A stretch of 64,000 nt of DNA, taken from contig JAWSVC010000010.1 in NCBI GenBank assembly GCA_033852075.1, forward strand, positions 62,001-126,000, read 5' to 3'. The notes beneath the pieces were generated by a model. That model saw only the letters and a list, made by a program, of their open reading frames with translations. It was not told the DNA's origin and made no database searches. Positions 35,107-43,306 of this stretch are shown here, in pieces. Source of the DNA: QZLE01 sp033852075 (GTDB lineage Bacteria > Pseudomonadota > Gammaproteobacteria > QZLD01). The first letter of the stretch is position 1. Each line of letters opens with the position of its first letter. Position numbers and translations under genes: made by a program.

Positions 35107-36282
35107 TTATAAAAAATTAAACTCAAATGAAGCAACGTCTTTGCCAGGGCTGACCAGTTCGAGTATCAGGTTTGCCTCTTCTTCTGGTATAAGTAGCATA
35201 TCCTTAGGCTTGTTGTCGGTATACTCTTTGGGAGTGAATTGACGTTTGCCAATTAAATCGCCGTTATATCCATAAAAGGTTAGTTCCACTACCGGGTATG
35301 CCTGAGTTACTGGTGCCTGGTTTATAAATGAGGCTTCAACCAAGAGAGCATTATACTGATATGGATGAACCCTAACGCTGCGATTGGTGATAAAAATTCG
35401 TTCCGGCATTCGGCGTGGTGGCAGTTTGCATTTGGTAATGCTGCACATGAGTTCAAGAATGGGTCGTACCTCGTTATGTCTGGCAAGGTCAATTCGCATT
35501 GCATAGATTATTTGCAAGCACAGGAATAACAGAGCAATAACATAACCTCCGGACCACATGGCAATGCTGCGAACCTGTTGTTTGGTGATTTTGGGGAGAT
35601 GAGTGTGTTTTTGTTCGGTTAAAAGTTCCTCTTCAGTAATGATGTTGGTTACTGGAGGGATGTCGATATCGATAATATCTTTATTGTGGTGTTCCAGGTC
35701 AGTTATGAGTTGTTGCGCAAGTTGCTTGTTATTAAGAATTGTAAATTCTTCATCTGATGCGGGATCGGGTATTTCTTCGTCGGTAGTATTTTCGGTAATT
35801 TTTTCTTTAGGTTCTAGCTGTTGAGTTTGTTCAATCAGGTCTTCTGGGGTTTCAGATGCGTCTTGCCAAATGTGGTCTATTCCACCGATTACAGTAAATA
35901 CATGAGAGCGCTCTTTAAAAAAGATCTCTTGGTCGTCATCACTTATTATTTTGCTACTTGCTTCTTCTGTGCCTGCTTTTGTGTCAAGAGGTCGTTTTCC
36001 TTGGTATGAAAGTTTTCCAGAAAACCAATTTTTGCTTTGAAATTGTGGTTGTTTATCAGGTTCTGTTTCTTTATTTGCAGTTTCTTCTGATTCAGGTTGT
36101 TCAGGATGTGTGTCTTCTTTTGAATGTTTCGGTTCTGGGTGTTCATGGTGCTGTTCTTCCAGATTTTGCAAGGCATTAAATGGCTGTTCACATACGCCAC
36201 AACGCACGTACCCTTTGGCAATTTTAAGTTGCTCTTCGGTTACGCGAAATATGGTTTTACAGTGGGTGCAGCGTGCGTACAT
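35107..36282 (-). CDS. Zinc-ribbon membrane protein, DUF3426 family
   Basis: Function unknown. The 391-residue protein begins with an MJ0042-type zinc ribbon, CTHCKTIF...CGVCEQPF, in its first 40 residues. An acidic and Gln/Glu-rich, probably disordered stretch (about 45-240) leads to one membrane helix (GGYVIALLFLCLQIIYAM) and then a DUF3426 periplasmic domain with the typical YNALLVEASFINQAPVTQAYP and PGKDVASFEFNFL segments. The zinc ribbon would be cytoplasmic. Genes of this type commonly follow prmA in Pseudomonas relatives, as here. Confidence 0.87.
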   Translation of the reverse strand: MYARCTHCKTIFRVTEEQLKIAKGYVRCGVCEQPFNALQNLEEQHHEHPEPKHSKEDTHPEQPESEETANKETEPDKQPQFQSKNWFSGKLSYQGKRPLDTKAGTEEASSKIISDDDQEIFFKERSHVFTVIGGIDHIWQDASETPEDLIEQTQQLEPKEKITENTTDEEIPDPASDEEFTILNNKQLAQQLITDLEHHNKDIIDIDIPPVTNIITEEELLTEQKHTHLPKITKQQVRSIAMWSGGYVIALLFLCLQIIYAMRIDLARHNEVRPILELMCSITKCKLPPRRMPERIFITNRSVRVHPYQYNALLVEASFINQAPVTQAYPVVELTFYGYNGDLIGKRQFTPKEYTDNKPKDMLLIPEEEANLILELVSPGKDVASFEFNFL

Positions 36283-36390
36283 TTGTTTCCGTATTTATAT
36301 CTATAGTTAGTTTTCCCGAATACATAAATATTATAGAACAGCTTTGCGTTAGTCTATCCAGAAATTTGATATGCAAGTTGTTAATGAGCA

Positions 36391-37266
36391 TTATTTTTTC
36401 ACAGCACAAATCCTAAACCAGTCCTCTTTTTGTGAAGATATAAAGTTTTTGAAGTAAGGTGAATAAGCTTCAATTACGTCATTTACTTGCCCTTCCAGAA
36501 TCCCTGACATAACTAGTTGACCATTGACTTTGCAAAGAGATTCGATATTTTTTGCAAGAGTAATTAAGGGAAAAGAGAGTATGTTGGCAACGATTATGTC
36601 TGCTTCAATTGCTGGAGTGTCTTCAGGCAGATGTGCAGTTACTATGTCCGTTACGTGGTTAATGTTGGCGTTGCTATCGGTGGCGATAATCGCCTGTGGG
36701 TCGTTGTCGATACCATAGCATTTTTTGGCTCCAAGCAGTGCTGCGGCAATAGCCAGAACTCCAGAACCACAACCAAAGTCGACAACTATTTTGTTTTTTA
36801 GGTTAGTTTGATCTAACCATTCAAGGCATAGAGCAGTTGTTGGGTGGGTGCCAGTGCCGAAGGCTAGGCCTGGGTCAAGCCTGACAATGGCGTCATCAGT
36901 TTCTGGTGTTTCGATATTTGTAGGGTAAATCCATAGTTTTTCACCAAATTGCATGGGGTGGTAGTTGTCCATCCAGGCACGCTCCCACTCTTGGTCATCA
37001 ACGGTTTCAATATTGAAAATAGTTACTTTTTCGCTCATTGATGCCTTAACTGATATGGCAATCGCGTCGATATCTACGTTATCTTCAAATAAGGCAGTTA
37101 CTAAGTTATTGTCCCAGATAGGGGTGGTATTAAGTGCTGGTTCCAGGATTGGGTGGTCTTCTGCATCCATTAAAGTCACCGATAGGGCTCCCATTGAAAG
37201 CAGGTGATCTTCAAGTGGTTCAACGTGTTCTTTTGGTGTGTTGAATGTTGCTTGTTTCCAAGGCAT
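36391..37266 (-). CDS. prmA: Ribosomal protein L11 methyltransferase
   Basis: PrmA methylates lysines and the N-terminus of ribosomal protein L11 using S-adenosylmethionine. The 291-residue length is standard. The N-terminal substrate domain starts PWKQATFNTPKEHVEPLEDH, the catalytic domain has LDPGLAFGTGTHPTTALCLEWLD, motif I VVDFGCGSGVLAIAAALLGA and the ADIIVANILSFPLITLA segment. It heads the prmA, zinc-ribbon, dusB, fis, purH, trpDC series. Confidence 0.96.
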   Translation of the reverse strand: MPWKQATFNTPKEHVEPLEDHLLSMGALSVTLMDAEDHPILEPALNTTPIWDNNLVTALFEDNVDIDAIAISVKASMSEKVTIFNIETVDDQEWERAWMDNYHPMQFGEKLWIYPTNIETPETDDAIVRLDPGLAFGTGTHPTTALCLEWLDQTNLKNKIVVDFGCGSGVLAIAAALLGAKKCYGIDNDPQAIIATDSNANINHVTDIVTAHLPEDTPAIEADIIVANILSFPLITLAKNIESLCKVNGQLVMSGILEGQVNDVIEAYSPYFKNFISSQKEDWFRICAVKK

Positions 37267-37763
37267 CTTTGTTTCTCTTGTTTTTGATTATTGGTGTTAC
37301 TCGTTAGTCGTAATTTAATATTTGGTTTGCCTGAATATTTCACAGATTAACTAGAATAACAGGAAGTGTAATTTGGTGGCATTAAAATATTACGAAAAAA
37401 ACTTAAAGTGTTACAAAGTATCGTTGTGGTGGTGGTTTTTGTGCGCTGTTTTGGTGCAAAAAGCATGTAAAAAACCATCTTTTTTTACTATTTTGACTAG
37501 TGGAAAAATAGGATAAAAGTTAAATAAGATAAGAAAAAGTAAAATTTTTTTTGTTTCTACTAGTAACTACTAAATGTGCAGTATATAATTCGCACCATCT
37601 AAAAGCGGGGTTTTTGAGTATTAATTAAGCATGTTGCCTAAATTATTGTCAAAAAAACATTGTTTTTAATTTATTTAGTTCCGTCGAAGTTAGCCTGGTA
37701 GCAAATTGGTTGCGCGATGGTTTTTAATATTTAACTCATTTGAATTTAAGGAGTTGATCCACA
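37267..37763 (+). promoter_or_regulatory. hppA upstream region with long leader
   Basis: This 497-base gap lies between divergent prmA and hppA. A TATAAT box at 37584-37589 would give an hppA leader of about 170 bases, though the -35 is poor. The leader has no riboswitch I recognise. A strong AAGGAG ribosome site precedes the hppA ATG. No coding sequence was found in the gap. Confidence 0.5.
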
Positions 37764-39782
37764 ATGGAATCAGTAATTGATCTATTGCAGTATAGCCCGA
37801 TTATCGGGATCGCAGGGTTCATTTTTGCCCTGGCTACGTATTTCTGGGTTGCAAAACAACCTGCTGGTAATGAAAAAATGACCAAGATTGCTGGTATGAT
37901 CGAATCTGGGTCTATGACATTCTTGAAAAAAGAATACACTATCCTGGTTGGCTTCCTGATCGTTGTGGCAATTCTTTTAGCTGTAGGCTTAGGTAAACTA
38001 ACTGCAGTTTGTTATATCGCAGGTGCGATTATCTCTATGCTTTGTGGCTTTATTGGTATGAAAGCGGCTACTAAGGCAAACGTAAGAACAGCTGAAGCTG
38101 CTGCTAAAGAAGGTCAGGGTAGTGCGCTTTGTGTTGCTTTCTTCGGTGGTTCGGTAATGGGTATGACTGTTGCTTCTCTTGGCCTTATCGGTGTTGCTAC
38201 TGCTTATCTTCTTCTAAAAGATGGTTCTACAGTTGCTGCAATTAACGGTTTTGCAATGGGTGCTTCTTCAATCGCTCTATTTGCTCGTGTTGGTGGTGGT
38301 ATTTACACAAAAGCAGCTGACGTTGGTGCTGACCTTGTAGGTAAAGTTGAAGCAGGTATTCCAGAAGATGATCCTCGTAACCCTGCTACTATCGCTGATA
38401 ACGTTGGTGATAATGTTGGTGATACAGCTGGTATGGGTGCTGATATCTTCGAATCATATGCAGGTTCTATTATCGCGACTCTATTTATCGGTTCTACATT
38501 TGTAGCGCAAAGCACTGAAGCTATGGCTCTTCCTTTGATCGTTGTTGCTATTGGTCTTCTGGCTTCTGTAGTTGGTATTCTTGCTATGAACGTTATGAAG
38601 AACTCTGATCCAGCTAAGGCTCTTCGTTACACTCCTGTAGTTGCGTTGATTCTTCTATTTGTTGGCGCATACTTTACTGTTGATGCAATGGGATTTGATG
38701 CAGATAAAGTTGGTTTCTCAAGTTCAATTGGTCCTTTCTGGGCAATGGTTGTTGGTTCTTTGGCTGGTTTATTTATTGGTCTTGTAACTGAATACTATAC
38801 AGCTGGTGATTTCAATCCTGTTAAGAAAGTTGCCATGGCGGGTAAAACAGGTCCTGCTACCAATATCATTGCTGGTATCGCGGTTGGTATGTACTCTACA
38901 ATTATCCCTATCCTAATTATTTGTGCTGGTATCTACCTTGCTAACTACTGTGCTGGTCTATACGGTATCGGTATTGCAGCAGTTGGTATGCTGGCTACTA
39001 CCGGTATCACCATGACAGTTGATGCATACGGCCCTATCTCTGATAACGCTGGTGGTATTGCTGAGATGTCTGAGCTTGGTTCTGAAGTAAGAAAGATTAC
39101 TGACGGTCTTGACGCTATCGGTAACACTACTGCTGCTATCGGTAAAGGTTTTGCGATTGGTTCTGCTGCTCTTACAGCTCTTGCTATGTTCTCTGCATAT
39201 GCAACAGCTGTTGAGCTTGATACAATTAACCTAATGCAGCCAACTGTTGTAATTGGTTTGTTTATCGGTGGTATTCTTCCATTCTTCGTTGGCGCGAACA
39301 CAATGAGTTCTGTTGGTCGTGCAGCTCAGCAGATGGTTGAAGAGGTTCGTCGCCAGTTCCGTGAGATTCCAGGTATTATGGAAGGTACAACTGCTCCTGA
39401 TACTGAAAGATGTGTTGCTATTGCGACAGCTTCTTCTCTTAAAGAGATGATTCTTCCTGGTATTGCTGCAATTGTTGCTCCTGTTGCTGTTGGTTTTATT
39501 CTTGGTAAAGATGCTCTAGGTGGCATGCTTGCCGGTGCTACAGTAACTGGTGTTCTTCTTGCTCTTTACATGGCTAACGCCGGTGGTGCCTGGGATAACG
39601 CTAAGAAAGCTATTGAGCAAGGCGATATCAAAGGTGAAGCAAAAGGTACAGAAGCTCATAAAGCGGCGGTTACTGGTGATACAGTGGGTGACCCGTTCAA
39701 AGATACTTCTGGTCCAGCTATGAACATTCTTGTGAAGCTTATGTCAATCGTTGCATTGGTAATTGCTCCACTACTAGTGTAG
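37764..39782 (+). CDS. hppA: Membrane-bound ion-pumping pyrophosphatase
   Basis: Inner-membrane pump that couples pyrophosphate hydrolysis to H+ or Na+ export; 672 residues and about 16 helices. The substrate signatures are EAGIPEDDPRNPATIADNVG, DNVGDTAGMGADIFESYAGS and the C-terminal DTVGDPFKDTSGPAMNI. GNTTAAIGKG has Ala where potassium-independent enzymes have Lys, indicating a K+-dependent type; the Glu in DIFES sits where Na+ pumps keep their gate residue. Codon choice is strongly biased to GGT, GCT and CTT, unlike neighbours, suggesting high expression. Confidence 0.95.
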   Translation: MESVIDLLQYSPIIGIAGFIFALATYFWVAKQPAGNEKMTKIAGMIESGSMTFLKKEYTILVGFLIVVAILLAVGLGKLTAVCYIAGAIISMLCGFIGMKAATKANVRTAEAAAKEGQGSALCVAFFGGSVMGMTVASLGLIGVATAYLLLKDGSTVAAINGFAMGASSIALFARVGGGIYTKAADVGADLVGKVEAGIPEDDPRNPATIADNVGDNVGDTAGMGADIFESYAGSIIATLFIGSTFVAQSTEAMALPLIVVAIGLLASVVGILAMNVMKNSDPAKALRYTPVVALILLFVGAYFTVDAMGFDADKVGFSSSIGPFWAMVVGSLAGLFIGLVTEYYTAGDFNPVKKVAMAGKTGPATNIIAGIAVGMYSTIIPILIICAGIYLANYCAGLYGIGIAAVGMLATTGITMTVDAYGPISDNAGGIAEMSELGSEVRKITDGLDAIGNTTAAIGKGFAIGSAALTALAMFSAYATAVELDTINLMQPTVVIGLFIGGILPFFVGANTMSSVGRAAQQMVEEVRRQFREIPGIMEGTTAPDTERCVAIATASSLKEMILPGIAAIVAPVAVGFILGKDALGGMLAGATVTGVLLALYMANAGGAWDNAKKAIEQGDIKGEAKGTEAHKAAVTGDTVGDPFKDTSGPAMNILVKLMSIVALVIAPLLV

Positions 39783-39804
39783 ATTTACTCTAGTTGTTTT
39801 AAAA

Positions 39805-39834
39805 AGCCCAGGTAAAATACCTGGGCTTTTTTTT
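39805..39834 (+). terminator. Intrinsic terminator after hppA
   Basis: AGCCCAGGTA, loop AAA, TACCTGGGCT and a run of T residues to 39834, starting 22 bases after the hppA stop. The A-run before the stem extends the pairing. Confidence 0.93.
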
Positions 39835-39835
39835 C

Positions 39836-39947
39836 GCGCCTATTTCCACAAATACGGTGTTATAGCTGCAGGCTAGTTCAATCACATGCTATTTGTATGC
39901 TCAATTACTAGGCTTCGCTATGCCGTGTATTTGAGAAAAACTTCCGA
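39836..39947 (+). repeat. Hairpin repeat family, copy D
   Basis: Starts one base after the hppA terminator: GCGCCTATTT, ATACGGTGTT, arm ATAGCTGCAGGCTAGT (39862-39877), loop, arm ACTAGGCTTCGCTAT (39907-39921) and GCCGTG, then TTTGAGAAAAACTTCC. The arms pair at both ends with an internal mismatch region. Left flank and trailing segment correspond to copy C. Confidence 0.65.
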
Positions 39948-40040
39948 TTATGCTTTTGTTTAGAAAGTATTGTGAAAAGATGAGTTTCTATCTCATCTAT
40001 GTTACTTTCTTGGCCAACTTGAATAAATGCAAATGAAATT

Positions 40041-42218
40041 ATGGATATCTCTGAAATTCTCGATGGTTTAAATGATGCGCAGCGTAAGGCTGTGTCTGCC
40101 CCTGTTGGTAAATCTCTGGTTCTGGCCGGTGCAGGTAGTGGTAAAACCCGAGTTTTAGTGCATCGGATCTCTTGGCTGATTAAGGTAGAAGGAGTCTCTC
40201 CTTATGATATTCTGGCGGTGACATTTACTAATAAGGCTGCAAAGGAGATGCAGGGGCGTGTCGAGGAGATGATTCAGGCACCAGTGCGTAGTATGTGGAT
40301 TGGTACTTTTCATGGCATTGCGCATAAACTATTACGGATGCATTGGAAACAGGCGAAGCTGCCGCAGTCGTTTCAGATTTTGGATGCTGATGATCAGTTG
40401 CGTCTGATTAAACGTCTGATGAAGTCAATGCAGATAGATGACAGCCGCTATCCTCCGCGACAGGCGATGTGGTATATCAATAGTAAAAAGGATGAGGGGG
40501 TTCGTGCCAAATACATTCTGACTGCCGGAGATAACACCGAGCGCAAGTTTATTGATATCTATCATGCCTACGAGGAAGCATGCAATCGCTCTGGGTTGGT
40601 GGATTTTGCTGAGTTATTATTACGCGCCCATGAGTTATTGCGTGATAATCTGGATTTGCTGGCCCACTATCAGCGGCGTTTTTCCCATATTTTGGTTGAT
40701 GAGTTTCAGGATACCAATACCATTCAATATGCCTGGGTTAAGCTGCTTACTGCGGAGCATGCTGAGCTATTTCTGGTGGGGGATGATGACCAGTCAATCT
40801 ATGGTTGGCGCGGGGCCAAGATCGAGAATATCCAGCGTATAAGCGATGATTTTTCAAACGTAAGCATTCATAGATTGGAGCAGAATTATCGATCTACCTC
40901 AACAATTTTGGATGCGGCAAACAGTATTATTGTTAATAATACGGACAGATTGGGTAAGAAACTTTGGACTGCCGGAGATAAAGGCGATCCAATTTCCTTG
41001 TACTGTGCTTATAATGAGATAGATGAAGCAAGATATGTTGTAGAAAGGATATCCAAATATATTGAAAATGATGTACAAAGATCTCAGGTGGCTATTTTGT
41101 ACCGTTCAAATGCCCAGTCACGTGTATTTGAAGAGGCCTTGTTGAATAGAGGGGTTCCATATCGTGTATATGGAGGGCTGCGCTTCTTTGAACGTGCTGA
41201 GATTAAGGATTCGCTGGCTTATTTGCGATTAATTGCCAATAGGAATGATGATGCTTCTTTTGAAAGAGTTGTAAATACTCCAACCAGGGGGATTGGAGAT
41301 AGATCTGTTGAAACTATTCGTGAACACGCTAAGCAAAATAGCTGCTCAATGTGGGCGGCATCTCAGGATATTGTTGAGAATAATCTGCTTGCAGCGCGAG
41401 CAAAAAATGCTATTTCCAGTTTTATTACATTGATTAATGAGATTGCAATTGGCGCTTTTGAGATTAAGTTGCACGAGTTGGTTGCAGCGATGCTGGATAA
41501 AACTGCGCTTCGTTCTCATTTTGAGAAGGATAAAAGCGATAAGGGGTTGGCCAAGGTTGAAAATATCAACGAGCTTATCAATGCTGCTCGTGGATTTGAG
41601 CAGGATACAGATGCCGAACAGCATGAGCATTTGCAGTTGTTCCTAACCAATGCGGCGCTTGAGGCTGGTGAAGGGCAGGGAAATGAGTGGGAAGATTGTG
41701 TGCAGTTGATGACCCTGCACTCAGCAAAGGGACTTGAGTTTGAAAATGTATTCATTGTTGGTATGGAACAGGGGTTGTTTCCAAGTCAGATGGCGATTGG
41801 TAGGCCACAAGGATTAAATGAGGAACGCAGACTTTGCTATGTGGGTATAACTCGTGCCAGAAAACTGTTGCATATGTCTTATGCCGAGAGTAGACGCATA
41901 TATGGCAAAGAAACATTTTGCACCAGGTCTCGATTTTTGGATGAAATTTCTCCAGAGCTTATTGAAGAGGTGCGACCAATTGCAAATCCATATCAACTAG
42001 TGAGTACCAATAAGCTGGATGGATTTAGTAATAACTCGGTAACCAGTAGATCGGCATCTAAATATAGTTTAGGGCAAGGAGTGAGTCATGCTAAATTTGG
42101 AGAGGGAGTGGTTATAAATACCGAGGGTAATGGATCTAACCAAATGGTACAGGTGATGTTTGCGTCATGTGGAGAAAAATGGCTTTTGGTTGATAAAGCC
42201 AATCTTATAACTGTTTGA
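40041..42218 (+). CDS. uvrD: DNA helicase II UvrD
   Basis: Superfamily 1A 3'-5' helicase for nucleotide excision and mismatch repair, 725 residues. Helicase motifs are GAGSGKT (about residue 31), TFTNKAAKEMQGR, ILVDEFQDTN, GDDDQSIYGWRGA, ILYRSNAQSR, VQLMTLHSAKGLEF and RRLCYVGITRARK. The C-terminal Tudor-like domain GVSHAKFGEGVVINTEG to the end is typical of UvrD and PcrA rather than Rep. A small hairpin (42239-42256) follows the stop. Confidence 0.95.
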   Translation: MDISEILDGLNDAQRKAVSAPVGKSLVLAGAGSGKTRVLVHRISWLIKVEGVSPYDILAVTFTNKAAKEMQGRVEEMIQAPVRSMWIGTFHGIAHKLLRMHWKQAKLPQSFQILDADDQLRLIKRLMKSMQIDDSRYPPRQAMWYINSKKDEGVRAKYILTAGDNTERKFIDIYHAYEEACNRSGLVDFAELLLRAHELLRDNLDLLAHYQRRFSHILVDEFQDTNTIQYAWVKLLTAEHAELFLVGDDDQSIYGWRGAKIENIQRISDDFSNVSIHRLEQNYRSTSTILDAANSIIVNNTDRLGKKLWTAGDKGDPISLYCAYNEIDEARYVVERISKYIENDVQRSQVAILYRSNAQSRVFEEALLNRGVPYRVYGGLRFFERAEIKDSLAYLRLIANRNDDASFERVVNTPTRGIGDRSVETIREHAKQNSCSMWAASQDIVENNLLAARAKNAISSFITLINEIAIGAFEIKLHELVAAMLDKTALRSHFEKDKSDKGLAKVENINELINAARGFEQDTDAEQHEHLQLFLTNAALEAGEGQGNEWEDCVQLMTLHSAKGLEFENVFIVGMEQGLFPSQMAIGRPQGLNEERRLCYVGITRARKLLHMSYAESRRIYGKETFCTRSRFLDEISPELIEEVRPIANPYQLVSTNKLDGFSNNSVTSRSASKYSLGQGVSHAKFGEGVVINTEGNGSNQMVQVMFASCGEKWLLVDKANLITV

Positions 42219-42238
42219 TAATATAAATCTTTTCTAAA

Positions 42239-42256
42239 TAGCGCGTTTTCGCGCTA
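42239..42256. terminator. Hairpin after uvrD
   Basis: TAGCGCG, loop TTTT, CGCGCTA, 20 bases after the uvrD stop. It is strong but is followed by GAAAATTT rather than a T-run, so it may end transcription only weakly or protect the mRNA 3' end. Confidence 0.5.
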
Positions 42257-42359
42257 GAAAATTTGCTATTAGATGACAGCTGTATTAAATTTATATTAAA
42301 TATAATAAGTGATAAATGGACAGTTATCATAAATAAGTATAAGGAAGGGAGGCGATAAG

Positions 42360-42743
42360 ATGTCGAGTGCATATACCCCAGGATGCTCAGACTATAAAAC
42401 TCAGAAGATATCTGAGGCACATGTGGAAGGTTTGTATATAGAAAAATTGGCAGTTTGTGCTGATTCCGGAGAGCCTTTGATTGATGAGCAAGGTCGAATT
42501 GTAATTGAGACTTGCGTAAATGTAGGAATAACCAGAGGGTTATTTGATTTGTTGCTTTGGAATTGGGCTCTTTTTGGCACCATTTTGGTTACACTAATTG
42601 CGGGATTTGATAAAGGTTTGATTAATCTTGGGTGTACCTTAGGGTTTTTGCTTGTTTTATTCATGCAAAAATTATTGGTCAAGCAGCTAAAAGACGACTC
42701 TATTTCTGAAGATGATGTTAAACGAGCTTTTTGTGCTCGTTAA
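42360..42743 (+). CDS. Small hypothetical membrane protein
   Basis: Not recognised. The 127-residue product has a polar N-terminal half (about 1-58) with four cysteines spread through the protein, then two hydrophobic helices (about 61-81 and 86-104) joined by a short loop, and a charged C-terminus DDSISEDDVKRAFCAR. The ATG is preceded by a strong GGGAGG site, so the gene is convincingly translated. Its 3' end faces the next gene across a large palindrome containing an assembly gap. Confidence 0.7.
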   Translation: MSSAYTPGCSDYKTQKISEAHVEGLYIEKLAVCADSGEPLIDEQGRIVIETCVNVGITRGLFDLLLWNWALFGTILVTLIAGFDKGLINLGCTLGFLLVLFMQKLLVKQLKDDSISEDDVKRAFCAR

Positions 42744-42750
42744 GTAATCG

Positions 42751-42796
42751 AATTTAAGCATAAAAAAAGCAGNNCTGCTTTTTTTATGCTTAAATT
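42751..42796. terminator. 22-bp palindrome with two unresolved bases at its centre
   Basis: The arms 42751-42772 and 42775-42796 are perfect reverse complements, each containing AAGCATAAAAAAAGCAG or its complement, and flank NN at 42773-42774. Sitting between convergent genes and having T-runs in both directions, it looks like a bidirectional terminator whose loop was not resolved, or a contig join. Confidence 0.75.
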
Positions 42797-42804
42797 AAGC
42801 GTTG

Positions 42805-43098
42805 CTAAGCGGCTGTTGCCTTTAGATTTTCAAGTAGCTCTTCTTTTTTAGCCCCTTTTATTAGCTGTTCACGAATGCGATTAAATGCTATGCATGCTTC
42901 TTCAGCATGGGCATTATAAGATGTTAATTCATGATATTTCCAGCCGGCGGCTTTAAGAGCATCTTTCTTGAAACTAACCCCAACAACACCTTCTCCGCCA
43001 AGTTGAACTAATGCATCTTCAATTTTTAGGTGCGGTAGTTTTTCCAGGGTGATCTTGGAAAAATCTTCGGCGGTTACTTCTTCAATATCAATACTCAT
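42805..43098 (-). CDS. Small conserved-looking hypothetical protein
   Basis: Not recognised. The 97-residue cytoplasmic protein from ATG 43098 is acidic and mainly helical, with an AEDFSKITLEKLPHLK start and a C-terminal helix EEACIAFNRIREQLIKGAKK. I prefer this start because GAGGA lies eight bases upstream; the ATG five codons earlier overlaps that site. It is transcribed toward the palindromic terminator and follows speA in the same direction after about 200 bases without an obvious link. Confidence 0.7.
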   Translation of the reverse strand: MSIDIEEVTAEDFSKITLEKLPHLKIEDALVQLGGEGVVGVSFKKDALKAAGWKYHELTSYNAHAEEACIAFNRIREQLIKGAKKEELLENLKATAA

Positions 43099-43306
43099 CT
43101 TGTACATCCTCAAAAGCGATATTCGGTTACAGGTAGCAAACTATTCCGAAAAAGTTGTAGCTTGTCTTAATATATATAGACCATATTAACCTCATTCCAA
43201 GGTTTAATTTTTGAGTTGATTTAAAATTGGGACTGAATGTGCAGTTAAACGGTGAAACGGTACAAATTGTAGGGATAATTAAAGTTTGATGGGTTGAAAT
43301 ATAGGC

